A DNA stretch of 17,732 nt, taken from a bacterium (GTDB taxonomy: Bacteria; UBA9089; UBA9088; JAGUXG01). Within the stretch, counting starts at the first letter, position 1, and each line of letters begins with the position of its first letter. The stretch spans positions 1 through 17,732 of the forward strand of contig JASEHO010000014.1 of assembly GCA_030018505.1 (NCBI GenBank), given 5' to 3'. This document shows, piece by piece, positions 1-7,584 of this stretch. Under the pieces are notes generated by a model, which was not told where the DNA came from, searched no databases, and saw only the letters and a program-made list of their open reading frames with translations. Made by a program: the position numbers and the translations under genes.

Positions 1-1
1 A

Positions 2-37
2 GCTATGGAATTTTCTCTGGCTTTTGCTATGGAATTT
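2..37. repeat. Short direct repeat at the window edge
   Basis: The 12-mer GCTATGGAATTT occurs at 2-13 and again at 26-37, a 24-base period, just downstream of the stop codon of the minus-strand gene at 39-1088. Only two copies are inside the window. It could be the end of a longer array outside the window, or chance. Confidence 0.35.
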
Positions 38-38
38 A

Positions 39-1088
39 TTATAGCGTTGAGGGACCATACTCATTGGTGACAAACCATTCTTTAATAACCTGACCGTCTA
101 TTCTAAGTTGTATAATAGGAAACACACCATCATCTGCTCTTCCTTTTGCCCTAATGGTAAAAGTGTGGTCAGAAACATTGAGACCCAAGGCCTCATAAGT
201 AGTCTTGTCTGGTATCTCTATCTTCATCCCCTGATTCATCAGATAGAGCTTATCATCTGACTCTTTGATTATGCTTCCATCACCATATTTGATCTTAGGC
301 AATTCACCAAGGTCTGAAATGAGGGCAAACTCTTCTTCTGAGATGGTGATCTCATCTTTGTGATCAAATCCCATAATGCCGAATGTCTTCTCATCTGGAA
401 TGAGCCTCTTTCCACCGGCAATCATGGCATAGATTTTGTCATTGTTTCTTATGAGGGTGCCGTCTTCATACTTTGCAGCAAAGAGGATCTGAAGGTCTAT
501 CTGGTCTATCTTGTTGTCAACATTTAAGTCGAGGTTCTTGTGGCCTTGAATAAATATATCCCTGGTCTTATCCTCCCAGCCTGCGTCTCCTTTAGCTTTT
601 CCATAAGCCTCTTTTAGAAAAGAGAGATCTTTTGTATCCTTCAGGATGGCAAAGAGGTCTTCCCTCTCTACCCTTTTATTATGGTCAAAATCAGCCCGGT
701 TATATCCTGGTATAACCTGACGAGTCCAATAATATCGCCCTCTTCCCCATCTACGAACCCATTCTGTCCTATCCTCCCAGCCAGGATCCCCTGCTTTCTT
801 ACCCATAGACTGATTTACCTTAGAAAGATTCGTGGCCTTATCAGGAGAGATGAGTTTCAAATCCTCTACATTGATCTGGCCATTGCTGTCTTTATCCCAG
901 TTCTTGTAGCCTGTGTTTGGGATTATCTCCTGCTCTACCCTATCTTCCCAGCCTGGATCATTTGAGGTTTTTCCTAAGGCTTGGTTGAAGAGCTTGATGA
1001 AGTCTTTTCCCTTTCCATTTGTTCCACTTGTTCCATTTGTCCCATTTGATAAGGTTTGAACACCCCCTGCTATGTTAACATTACTCAT
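39..1088 (-). CDS. EF-hand/dockerin-like calcium-binding repeat protein with partial carbohydrate-binding-like C-terminus
   Basis: 349 residues, hypothetical. The N-terminus is a Gly/Asn/Thr-rich linker with no visible Sec signal peptide. Three repeats follow, each with a (D/A)GWED motif (residues 44-49, 101-106, 168-173) and then an EF-hand-like acidic loop at about 65-76, 133-144 and 187-198, as in dockerin type I repeats. Residues about 207-300 hold two copies of a module with DKIY/DKLY, then IPD, then a G-[FL] motif, seen in many surface proteins. The last 40 residues (TIRAKG, LRIDGQ, EWFVT) resemble the first half of a CBM60-type xylan-binding domain that then stops. The start is fixed by a strong Shine-Dalgarno sequence GGAGGTGC at 1093-1100. 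A sigma-28-type promoter lies at 1257-1284. Calcium binding is inferred from the loops; partner and location are unknown. Confidence 0.8.
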   Translation of the reverse strand: MSNVNIAGGVQTLSNGTNGTSGTNGKGKDFIKLFNQALGKTSNDPGWEDRVEQEIIPNTGYKNWDKDSNGQINVEDLKLISPDKATNLSKVNQSMGKKAGDPGWEDRTEWVRRWGRGRYYWTRQVIPGYNRADFDHNKRVEREDLFAILKDTKDLSFLKEAYGKAKGDAGWEDKTRDIFIQGHKNLDLNVDNKIDQIDLQILFAAKYEDGTLIRNNDKIYAMIAGGKRLIPDEKTFGIMGFDHKDEITISEEEFALISDLGELPKIKYGDGSIIKESDDKLYLMNQGMKIEIPDKTTYEALGLNVSDHTFTIRAKGRADDGVFPIIQLRIDGQVIKEWFVTNEYGPSTL

Positions 1089-1110
1089 TTTTGCACCTCC
1101 ATTTTAAGAT

Positions 1111-1138
1111 TTAAGTTTTTCTTCTAAAATGCCGATAT
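1111..1138 (+). promoter_or_regulatory. Sigma-28 (FliA/SigD)-type promoter A
   Basis: TTAAG, then 14 bases, then TGCCGATAT. This fits the established TAAA-N15-GCCGATAA pattern with a one-base longer spacer and a weaker -35. The spacing is identical to the three other sites in the window. It points right, toward 1394-7198, and lies antisense to the leader of the gene at 39-1088. Confidence 0.6.
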
Positions 1139-1166
1139 ATAAATAGAGGAAGAAAAGGAAGATACC

Positions 1167-1190
1167 AGGTTGCCAGCCTTTCTTTTTTTT
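1167..1190 (+). terminator. Weak candidate intrinsic terminator after promoter A
   Basis: AGGTT-GCC-AGCCT can fold into a five-pair stem with one G-T pair and is followed by TTCTTTTTTTT. If active it would cut transcripts from promoter A at roughly 45 nt. The stem is short, so this is tentative. Confidence 0.25.
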
Positions 1191-1256
1191 CTCCTCTTTT
1201 TTTGCAAAAAAATAGAGAGGTACCTTTTCACAAGGTTCCCCTCCTTCTTTCTTAGA

Positions 1257-1284
1257 AATCGGCATTTTTACAAAAAACCTTTAA
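1257..1284 (-). promoter_or_regulatory. Sigma-28 (FliA/SigD)-type promoter C
   Basis: On the minus strand: TTAAAG (1279-1284), 14 bases, TGCCGATT (1257-1264). It is the best upstream promoter for the gene at 39-1088 and implies a leader of about 160 nt, mostly A- and G-rich with several short hairpins. No known riboswitch was recognised in that leader. Confidence 0.7.
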
Positions 1285-1354
1285 GGAAATTTTTGTTTAT
1301 GGAAAAATGGAAGAATTGGGGAGTATTACTATCTTCTAGAATAAGAAAAAAACC

Positions 1355-1383
1355 TTAAAGTAAATTCCATAAAATGCCGATAA
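1355..1383 (+). promoter_or_regulatory. Sigma-28 (FliA/SigD)-type promoter B
   Basis: TTAAAG, 14 bases, TGCCGATAA, the closest match of the set to the FliA consensus. The predicted transcription start, 6-7 bases after the -10, falls near 1390. The ATG of the giant gene is at 1394, so the mRNA would have almost no leader. Confidence 0.75.
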
Positions 1384-1393
1384 ACTATATAGG

Positions 1394-4300
1394 ATGGGAA
1401 AGTTCTTATGGCTTCTTTTTATACCCTGCTTGGGTTTTTGCTCTTGGCAGATCCAGGCTATTGACACAGAAGGAGATGTTGGCGCTTACAGCTCTATTGC
1501 TGTCGATTCAGAAGGTAAGCCCCAGATCTCCTATACAAATCTCACCCATGGAAGGCTAAAGCACTGCTTCCGAGGTACAGATTCAACCTGGTATGTTAAG
1601 TCTCTTGGCACAACTACAGGTGGATATTACTCCTCAATAGCCTTAAATGACGGAAAGACCCACATTGCCCATTACAATACAAATCTGAAAACCCTTCTTT
1701 ATACAAAGGCTGAAATCTCTGGGACGCTCGTCATTGGGACATACACCTATTATGGGACATATACCTACCTGACTACAACCGTAGATACAGGCAAGGTTGG
1801 AAAGTTTTGCGATATAGCTGTGGATACAGATGGCGACCCACAGATAAGCTACTTTGACGAAGATAAAAAGGCTCTGAACTATGCCTTCTGGACAGGTTTA
1901 GAATGGGCAACATCAACTATAGATTATGCCTCCAGCTTAGACAGGGGAAGGTTCACCTCATTATTTTTGGCTGAAGACGCCTTGCCCATCATAAGCTACT
2001 ATGATGCCACCTCAGGAGACTTGAGGCTTGCTTTCTGGAATACGACCACCTGGGGCTCTGGCACACTTGATGCTATAGGCGATGTTGGCAGATACTCATC
2101 CATTGCTGGAACTAATAGCGTCCTCCATGTTGCTTACTACGATGCTACTAATGGCAACCTGAAGTATGCCACCAACCCCGAGAATGCCCTCAAATGGAGA
2201 TATATGACTGGTAATTGCGTCAATTCATCTCCTGCTATCGGTGCAAATGGTGTTATTTATGTGGGTTCGGATGACGGCAATCTATACTCTCTAAATTACG
2301 ATGGGACATTCAGATGGAAATTCCAGACAGGTGGCAGTGTGCATTCCTCCCCAGCTATAGCAAGTGATGGCACTATTTATGTTGGATCAGATGATTGCAG
2401 GCTCTATGCTATAAATCCGAATGGAACACTCAAGGGGTCATATACCACAGGAGGCAGTGTGCATTCCTCCCCAGCTATAGCAAGTGATGGCACTGTTTAT
2501 GTTGGCTCAAATGATTGCAGGCTCTATTTTCTGAACCCTAATGGAACATTAAAGGGAAGTTATACCACAGGAGGCGATGTTAACTCTTCTCCAGCCATTG
2601 GCACGAATGGAATAGTCTATGTTGGCTCAGACGATAACTACCTCTATGCAATAAACCCTACAATCGGCACATACACATGGAGATACCTTACAGGCGATGA
2701 TATTGACTCTTCCCCTGCAATAGGTGCAAATGGAACTATATACTTTGGCTCTGATGACAACTACCTTTATGCCTTAAACTCCAATGGAACGCTTAAATGG
2801 AGATACGAGACAGGCGGTGATATTGACTCTTCTCCTGCAATAGGTGCGGATGGAACTATATACTTTGGCTCTGATGACAACTACCTTTATGCCTTAAACT
2901 CCAATGGAACGCTTAAATGGAGATACGAGACAGGCGGTGATATTGACTCTTCTCCTGCAATAGGTGCGGATGGGACAATCTATGTTGGTTCAGATGACAA
3001 TTACCTCTATGCCATAAGATCTAATGGCACTCTCAGATGGAAATATCAGGCAGGCTATATTGATTCATCCCCTGCAATAGGCGCAGATGGAACTATATAC
3101 TTTGGCAGTGATAACAACTATATTTATAGCCTCTATCCGAACAATGGCGTCTGGACAACCTCTATCATAGACTCTGTTGGAGATGTAGGAAGATATTGCA
3201 ATATAGCCTTGACCCCAACTGGAATCCCCTATATAAGCTATTATGATGCCACAAACAAGGATTTGAAGCTCGCATGGTGGCAAGGAGGAGGATGGGGATC
3301 AGAGACAATAGACTCTATCGGTAATGTGGGGATGTATTCAGCAATAGCTGTTTCTGGGGAGATTGTTCATATTGCCTACTATGACGAGACAAACGGCGAT
3401 CTGAAGTATGCCACAAATGGGACAGTAACACCACCAAATGCTCCCTCTGGACTTTCTGCTATAGCAGTCTCCAGTTCAACGATAAACCTCTCCTGGACGG
3501 ACAACTCATCAAATGAGATATGGTTTGTCATCGAAAGGGGTGCAAGCATAACAACCCTTGCTTATATTGGCACAACAACCTTAGCCACCTACACAAATAC
3601 TGGTCTTGCCAGCAATACTACTTACTACTATAGGGTTATGGCTTATAACAACTACGGCACATCCGCTTATTCCAACATAGCCTCCGGGACAACCTGGGCA
3701 CTTCCACCTATTGCCCCGTCTAACTTAACAGCCACAGCCACTACAGATGCTACTATCACCCTCAGTTGGACAGACAATTCAATTAATGAAACAGGATTTG
3801 TCATTGAGAGGGGAACTGATGGTCTAACCTTTGCTTCCGTAGGCACAACAACCCTTGCCACCCATACAGATACAGGACTTCTTGCTTCTACAACCTATTA
3901 TTATCGTGTGGCAGCCTTTAATAACTTTGGAACATCTGCTTACTCAAATATAGCCTCAACAACAACCCTGAACTCTATTCCTCTTAGCCCATCTACCTTA
4001 ACAGCTCAGGCTATCTCAACCTCATCCATAAATCTGGCCTGGTTTGATAATTCTACAAATGAGACTGGTTTTGTCCTTGAAAGGGGAACGGATGGCCTGA
4101 CATTTGCTTCCGTAGGCACAACAACCCTTGCCACATGGACAGATACAGGGCTTTCTGCCTCGACAACCTATTATTATCGTGTGGCAGCCTACAATGAGAT
4201 GGGAACATCTGCTTATTCTAATATCGCCACAGGGACAACACAGGATTTGCCACCGACCAATCTCCAGGCCACAGCTATCTCAGATTCTACCATTAACCTT

Positions 4301-7198
4301 AGTTGGACAGATAATTCTTGCACTGAGATCTGGTTTGTCATCGAAAGGGGTGCAAGCATAACAACCCTTGCTTATATTGGCACAACAACCCTTGCTACCT
4401 ACACAGATACTGGACTGGCCAGCAACACCACCTACTACTACAGGGTTTATGGCCAAACACCCTTTGGCACAACCACCTACTCAAATATAGCCTCCGGGAC
4501 AACCTTTAACCTGCCGCTTACTGCCCCATCTAATCTGATAGCATTGGCCATATCAAACTCCAGTATAAAGCTAAACTGGACAGACAACTCAAGCAATGAG
4601 ACAGGTTTTGTCATTGAAAGGCTGAATGGAACATACACTCTCCTTGCCCAGGTCTCCTCAAATACGACAGAGTATATAAACTCAGGGCTCCTGCCAAACA
4701 CTACCTACTACTACAGGGTGGCTGCCTTCAACGGCTTTGGCACATCCGCTTATTCAAACATAGCTTCCGGGACTACAGGCGCGACCCAACTCTTTATTTC
4801 TCCGTTCTTTGCTCTGGTTGGCTCAGGCTCTACCCAAACCCTGACGATAAATATAGACAATGTCTCCAATCTAACTGGAGCTTCAGTCTATCTCTCCTTT
4901 GACCCGAGTATTATCTCTGTGGCAACTATAACCCAGGGCGGGTTTCCCTCTGGTGGCGTGCTTCTATCTGATGCCATAAACAACTCATCAGGAACCCTTA
5001 TTTACTCTGTAGCTTTATTCTCTGGCTCTGCCACAGGCTCAGGGGTTTTAGCAACTATTACTATAACCGGCCTTTCTACTGGCACTTCTTTTCTTACCTT
5101 TCTTGTCTCAACAACTCCTCCAACCGAGACTCAGCTGATAAATAATAACGGTCAGGAGATTCCCTTTAGCTATATAGATGGAACTGTCTCCTGTAGTGTC
5201 ATGGGTTCTATCACCGGCAAGGTTGTCTCTTCTGTCTGCGACACACAATTTTTAGAGTTTTCAGGGATAATCGTGAAGATTGGAAGCTATACTACTGTTA
5301 CCAATGGCTCATCTTCCTTTAATTTTTCTGCAATTCCATCTGGAAGCCATACCCTCTGGGCAAACACCACAGGGGCTGGGTTTGCCTCTCAAACAGTCTA
5401 TATTACAGGCGGAGACCAGGATTTAGGGACATTCACACTTTTAGCCGCAGACACAGATGATAATAACCAGGTCAATCTTATTGACTTTTATAGATTCAGA
5501 CAGTCCTATGGCTCACCAACACCAGAGGCTGAGGCAGACTTTGATAAGGATGGAGATTGCGACCTGGCTGACTTCTATATCCTCAGGTCTAATTTTGGTA
5601 AGGTAAGGAGTCTGGCAAGGGGTAAGGCTTCCGGAAATACCATTCTTTACATAGAACCTCAAACTGCTATGGCAAAATTGGGTGATGAGATAGCCATTGA
5701 TGTCAAAATAGCTGATGTCTCAAGCCTTGTAGGGGTTTCCCTTCTCCTTAATTTTAGCCAGGAGCTAAGTCTAATCAGCCTTAGCCAGGGCGGATTTGTC
5801 AGTAGCTTTGCTCTTCTCAAAGAGCAGAGAGAAGAAGGCAGGATTAGATATGACCTTGGACTGCTTCAAGGAGAGGCAACAGGCTCAGGAACGCTCCTCT
5901 CTCTTAAGTTCTCTGCAAAGAAAGGTGGTTCTGCGGTAATATCAGTAGCAGAGTCAAAGCTGATGAATAGTAGCGGAAGCTGGGTAAGCTTTGCCTCTCA
6001 GACAGCCTGCATCAAGATAGAAAAGACTCAAGCCTCCCTTTGGATAGAGCCGAAGAATATGGAGGTCTTTAAGGAAGAGACCTTTACCTCGGGAGTCTCT
6101 ATAAATGTGGCTAATCTTATCGGAGCAAGGGTAGTGGTGAAATATCCAGCCAATCTTTTGCTTCTTGACCTTAAGCAAGGAGGATTCGAGACAACTGTAT
6201 TCTTGACAGCAACCTCAACAGATACTGTAGAGGCAGTTTTAGCTAATGTTAATGGTATCTCTGGTTCAGGAAGTCTATTCTCTATGAAATTTCTGGCAAA
6301 GGAGCCTGGTAGCGGTGCTATAACCTTTGAGCTAACAGACTTAAGGGATCAGAATAATTCACAAATCCCTGTAAGCACAGCAGGTGCAGAAATCTCTGTC
6401 AAGAAGAGACTGCTCTGCGACTTCAACCAGAACAACGAGATAGACTTTGACGACCTTTTAGGGCTTATCAGTTTTTGGAAGAAGCCAAGCCCTATCTATG
6501 ACATTGGACCAGCCTCTGGAAAGATGCCTGACCTTATCAGTAATCCTGATGGAATAGTCAACTTTGAGGACCTGATGGTCTTCTGTCTGATGTGGAACTG
6601 GCAGAAAAAAACTCAAAACTCTAAATCCAAAACTCAAAACTTATCTTTATGGATGGAGGAGGAGAGTGGTTGGATTGCGGTAAAGTATAAAGGGCTTGCT
6701 GGTGCATTGGGTGGCAGATATACCTTGAGGTTTGGTAAGGTGATAGAGATAGAAAAGATAGAGTCAAACCTGAAAGCCTTTATCTGGGAAAGAATAGATA
6801 ATAACCTTATTTTAGAGTTTGGCTTTATTGATGCAGAAGAAGGGGGTGAGATTTGCAGGATAAAGATAAAAGGAGAGACTAATATTCAGGCAGAGGGTGA
6901 AATACGGGATATAGAGAACAAGAAGATTCCAGTAGAAAGCTCAGAGCTTTCCTGTTTAGACATTAGCTTCAAGGATTCTGTTTGCTATCCAAACCCAAGC
7001 AGAACAGGTTATGTTAAGTTTAATATCCCTCCAGATACCAGCATTCAAATCTACAATATAGCCGGCGAGCTTATCTTTTCCGAAGAAAGGTTTAATAGCC
7101 GCACCTGGCCCACCAAAAACATAGCCTCAGGCACCTACATCTATATCCTTACCTCTGGCAAAGACAAAAAACGAGGAAAGATTGGTGTGATAAAGTAG
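1394..7198 (+). CDS. Giant secreted multidomain protein: nested beta-propellers, Fn3, cohesin and dockerin modules, T9SS-type sorting domain
   Basis: 1934 residues. Residues 1-22 form a signal peptide. Five blades of the type G(D/x)VGxYxSIA...ISYYDATNG (about 27-262) are followed by eight 40-residue PQQ-like blades (268-588; SSPAIG, GTIYVGSDD, LYAINPNGT), then two more blades of the first type (593-672). Five Fn3 domains (680-1130; LSWTDNS, YYYRVAA) come next. A cohesin-like domain (about 1131-1260), a small beta segment, a dockerin (about 1345-1403; DFDKDGDCDLADF), two further cohesin-like domains (about 1413-1543 and 1547-1670), a second dockerin-like pair (about 1673-1737) and a degenerate cohesin-like stretch (1750-1850) follow. 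The C-terminus (1860-1934; YPNPSRTG, IYNIAGELI, ASGTYIYIL, final GKIGVIK) is a Por/T9SS-type sorting domain. It probably acts on the cell surface in adhesion or scaffolding; no enzyme domain is seen. Start: first ATG after an in-frame stop, directly downstream of promoter B. Confidence 0.9.
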   Translation: MGKFLWLLFIPCLGFCSWQIQAIDTEGDVGAYSSIAVDSEGKPQISYTNLTHGRLKHCFRGTDSTWYVKSLGTTTGGYYSSIALNDGKTHIAHYNTNLKTLLYTKAEISGTLVIGTYTYYGTYTYLTTTVDTGKVGKFCDIAVDTDGDPQISYFDEDKKALNYAFWTGLEWATSTIDYASSLDRGRFTSLFLAEDALPIISYYDATSGDLRLAFWNTTTWGSGTLDAIGDVGRYSSIAGTNSVLHVAYYDATNGNLKYATNPENALKWRYMTGNCVNSSPAIGANGVIYVGSDDGNLYSLNYDGTFRWKFQTGGSVHSSPAIASDGTIYVGSDDCRLYAINPNGTLKGSYTTGGSVHSSPAIASDGTVYVGSNDCRLYFLNPNGTLKGSYTTGGDVNSSPAIGTNGIVYVGSDDNYLYAINPTIGTYTWRYLTGDDIDSSPAIGANGTIYFGSDDNYLYALNSNGTLKWRYETGGDIDSSPAIGADGTIYFGSDDNYLYALNSNGTLKWRYETGGDIDSSPAIGADGTIYVGSDDNYLYAIRSNGTLRWKYQAGYIDSSPAIGADGTIYFGSDNNYIYSLYPNNGVWTTSIIDSVGDVGRYCNIALTPTGIPYISYYDATNKDLKLAWWQGGGWGSETIDSIGNVGMYSAIAVSGEIVHIAYYDETNGDLKYATNGTVTPPNAPSGLSAIAVSSSTINLSWTDNSSNEIWFVIERGASITTLAYIGTTTLATYTNTGLASNTTYYYRVMAYNNYGTSAYSNIASGTTWALPPIAPSNLTATATTDATITLSWTDNSINETGFVIERGTDGLTFASVGTTTLATHTDTGLLASTTYYYRVAAFNNFGTSAYSNIASTTTLNSIPLSPSTLTAQAISTSSINLAWFDNSTNETGFVLERGTDGLTFASVGTTTLATWTDTGLSASTTYYYRVAAYNEMGTSAYSNIATGTTQDLPPTNLQATAISDSTINLSWTDNSCTEIWFVIERGASITTLAYIGTTTLATYTDTGLASNTTYYYRVYGQTPFGTTTYSNIASGTTFNLPLTAPSNLIALAISNSSIKLNWTDNSSNETGFVIERLNGTYTLLAQVSSNTTEYINSGLLPNTTYYYRVAAFNGFGTSAYSNIASGTTGATQLFISPFFALVGSGSTQTLTINIDNVSNLTGASVYLSFDPSIISVATITQGGFPSGGVLLSDAINNSSGTLIYSVALFSGSATGSGVLATITITGLSTGTSFLTFLVSTTPPTETQLINNNGQEIPFSYIDGTVSCSVMGSITGKVVSSVCDTQFLEFSGIIVKIGSYTTVTNGSSSFNFSAIPSGSHTLWANTTGAGFASQTVYITGGDQDLGTFTLLAADTDDNNQVNLIDFYRFRQSYGSPTPEAEADFDKDGDCDLADFYILRSNFGKVRSLARGKASGNTILYIEPQTAMAKLGDEIAIDVKIADVSSLVGVSLLLNFSQELSLISLSQGGFVSSFALLKEQREEGRIRYDLGLLQGEATGSGTLLSLKFSAKKGGSAVISVAESKLMNSSGSWVSFASQTACIKIEKTQASLWIEPKNMEVFKEETFTSGVSINVANLIGARVVVKYPANLLLLDLKQGGFETTVFLTATSTDTVEAVLANVNGISGSGSLFSMKFLAKEPGSGAITFELTDLRDQNNSQIPVSTAGAEISVKKRLLCDFNQNNEIDFDDLLGLISFWKKPSPIYDIGPASGKMPDLISNPDGIVNFEDLMVFCLMWNWQKKTQNSKSKTQNLSLWMEEESGWIAVKYKGLAGALGGRYTLRFGKVIEIEKIESNLKAFIWERIDNNLILEFGFIDAEEGGEICRIKIKGETNIQAEGEIRDIENKKIPVESSELSCLDISFKDSVCYPNPSRTGYVKFNIPPDTSIQIYNIAGELIFSEERFNSRTWPTKNIASGTYIYILTSGKDKKRGKIGVIK
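2701..2973 (+). repeat. Near-identical 120-base tandem repeat coding PQQ-like blades
   Basis: Copies at 2701-2820 and 2821-2940 differ at only a few bases, and the match runs into the start of a third copy to about 2973. The unit encodes exactly one 40-residue propeller blade, so the DNA shows a recent blade duplication inside the giant gene. Confidence 0.9.
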
Positions 7199-7202
7199 AA
7201 AA

Positions 7203-7471
7203 GGGTGTGGCTATTCTAAATGACAGGCAACCTACTGTAATCACTGAACTTATGTAAAAAAGGATTAAAGCGAAAGATCGCTTTTTATAAATGGGTGAAG
7301 GTAAAGTGTAAAAAAGGTGAAAAGGAAGATGGTGTGTAAATAAAGGGGATATGGGGATAAGAAAGATAGGGAGATAAAATATATCTCCAATATCCCCATA
7401 ATCTCCTTATCTCCTTTTCTTACTATGGTGTAAGAGATGTTTTTAGCCGCCGTCCAAGAGTAGCCACACCC
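7203..7471 (+). mobile_element. MITE-like element, full copy (family 1)
   Basis: Terminal inverted repeats GGGTGTGGCTATTCT (7203-7217) and its near-exact reverse complement AGAGTAGCCACACCC (ending 7471) bound a 269-base non-coding segment. Inside is a nested hairpin: TATGGGGATA at 7350-7359 pairs with 7391-7400, and GGAGATA at 7370-7376 pairs with 7382-7388. The part 7331-7471 recurs inverted at 10428-10561. It starts four bases after the stop of the giant gene. No clear target duplication is visible and no transposase is present. Confidence 0.75.
7267..7286 (+). terminator. Intrinsic terminator after the giant gene
   Basis: AAAGCG-AAAGAT-CGCTTT forms a six-pair stem with a six-base loop, followed by TT and an AT-rich tail. 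It lies 69 bases after the stop of 1394-7198, inside the family 1 element, and is probably supplied by that element. Confidence 0.5.
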
Positions 7472-7546
7472 ATATTATTTGGCTATAATGGTTACTTTTT
7501 TTAGAAGCTGATAACTAAAGGGGTTACAGAAAAAGATAAAAAATCC

Positions 7547-7575
7547 TTGCTAAACTGACTTATTCTACCTATAAT
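7547..7575 (+). promoter_or_regulatory. Sigma-70-type promoter of the aroF operon
   Basis: TTGCTA (7547-7552), a 17-base spacer, and a perfect TATAAT (7570-7575). The predicted start near 7582 is three bases before the aroF ATG at 7585, so the transcript should be leaderless or nearly so. No Shine-Dalgarno sequence precedes the ATG. Confidence 0.8.
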
Positions 7576-7584
7576 TTTAGCATT

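Noticed and set aside
1089..1256. Riboswitch in the leader of the minus-strand EF-hand gene
   Set aside because: Short hairpins and a GGCTGGCAACC run were seen, but no conserved core of c-di-GMP, TPP, SAM or cobalamin riboswitches could be matched.
1170..1358. 62-residue plus-strand open frame between the divergent genes
   Set aside because: It spans promoter C and the T-rich leader, has no ribosome site, and its Phe/Lys-rich translation reflects T- and A-runs.
2195..3159. CRISPR-like array from the regular repeats
   Set aside because: The repeats are in frame, 120 bases long and code for propeller blades; there are no spacers or cas genes.
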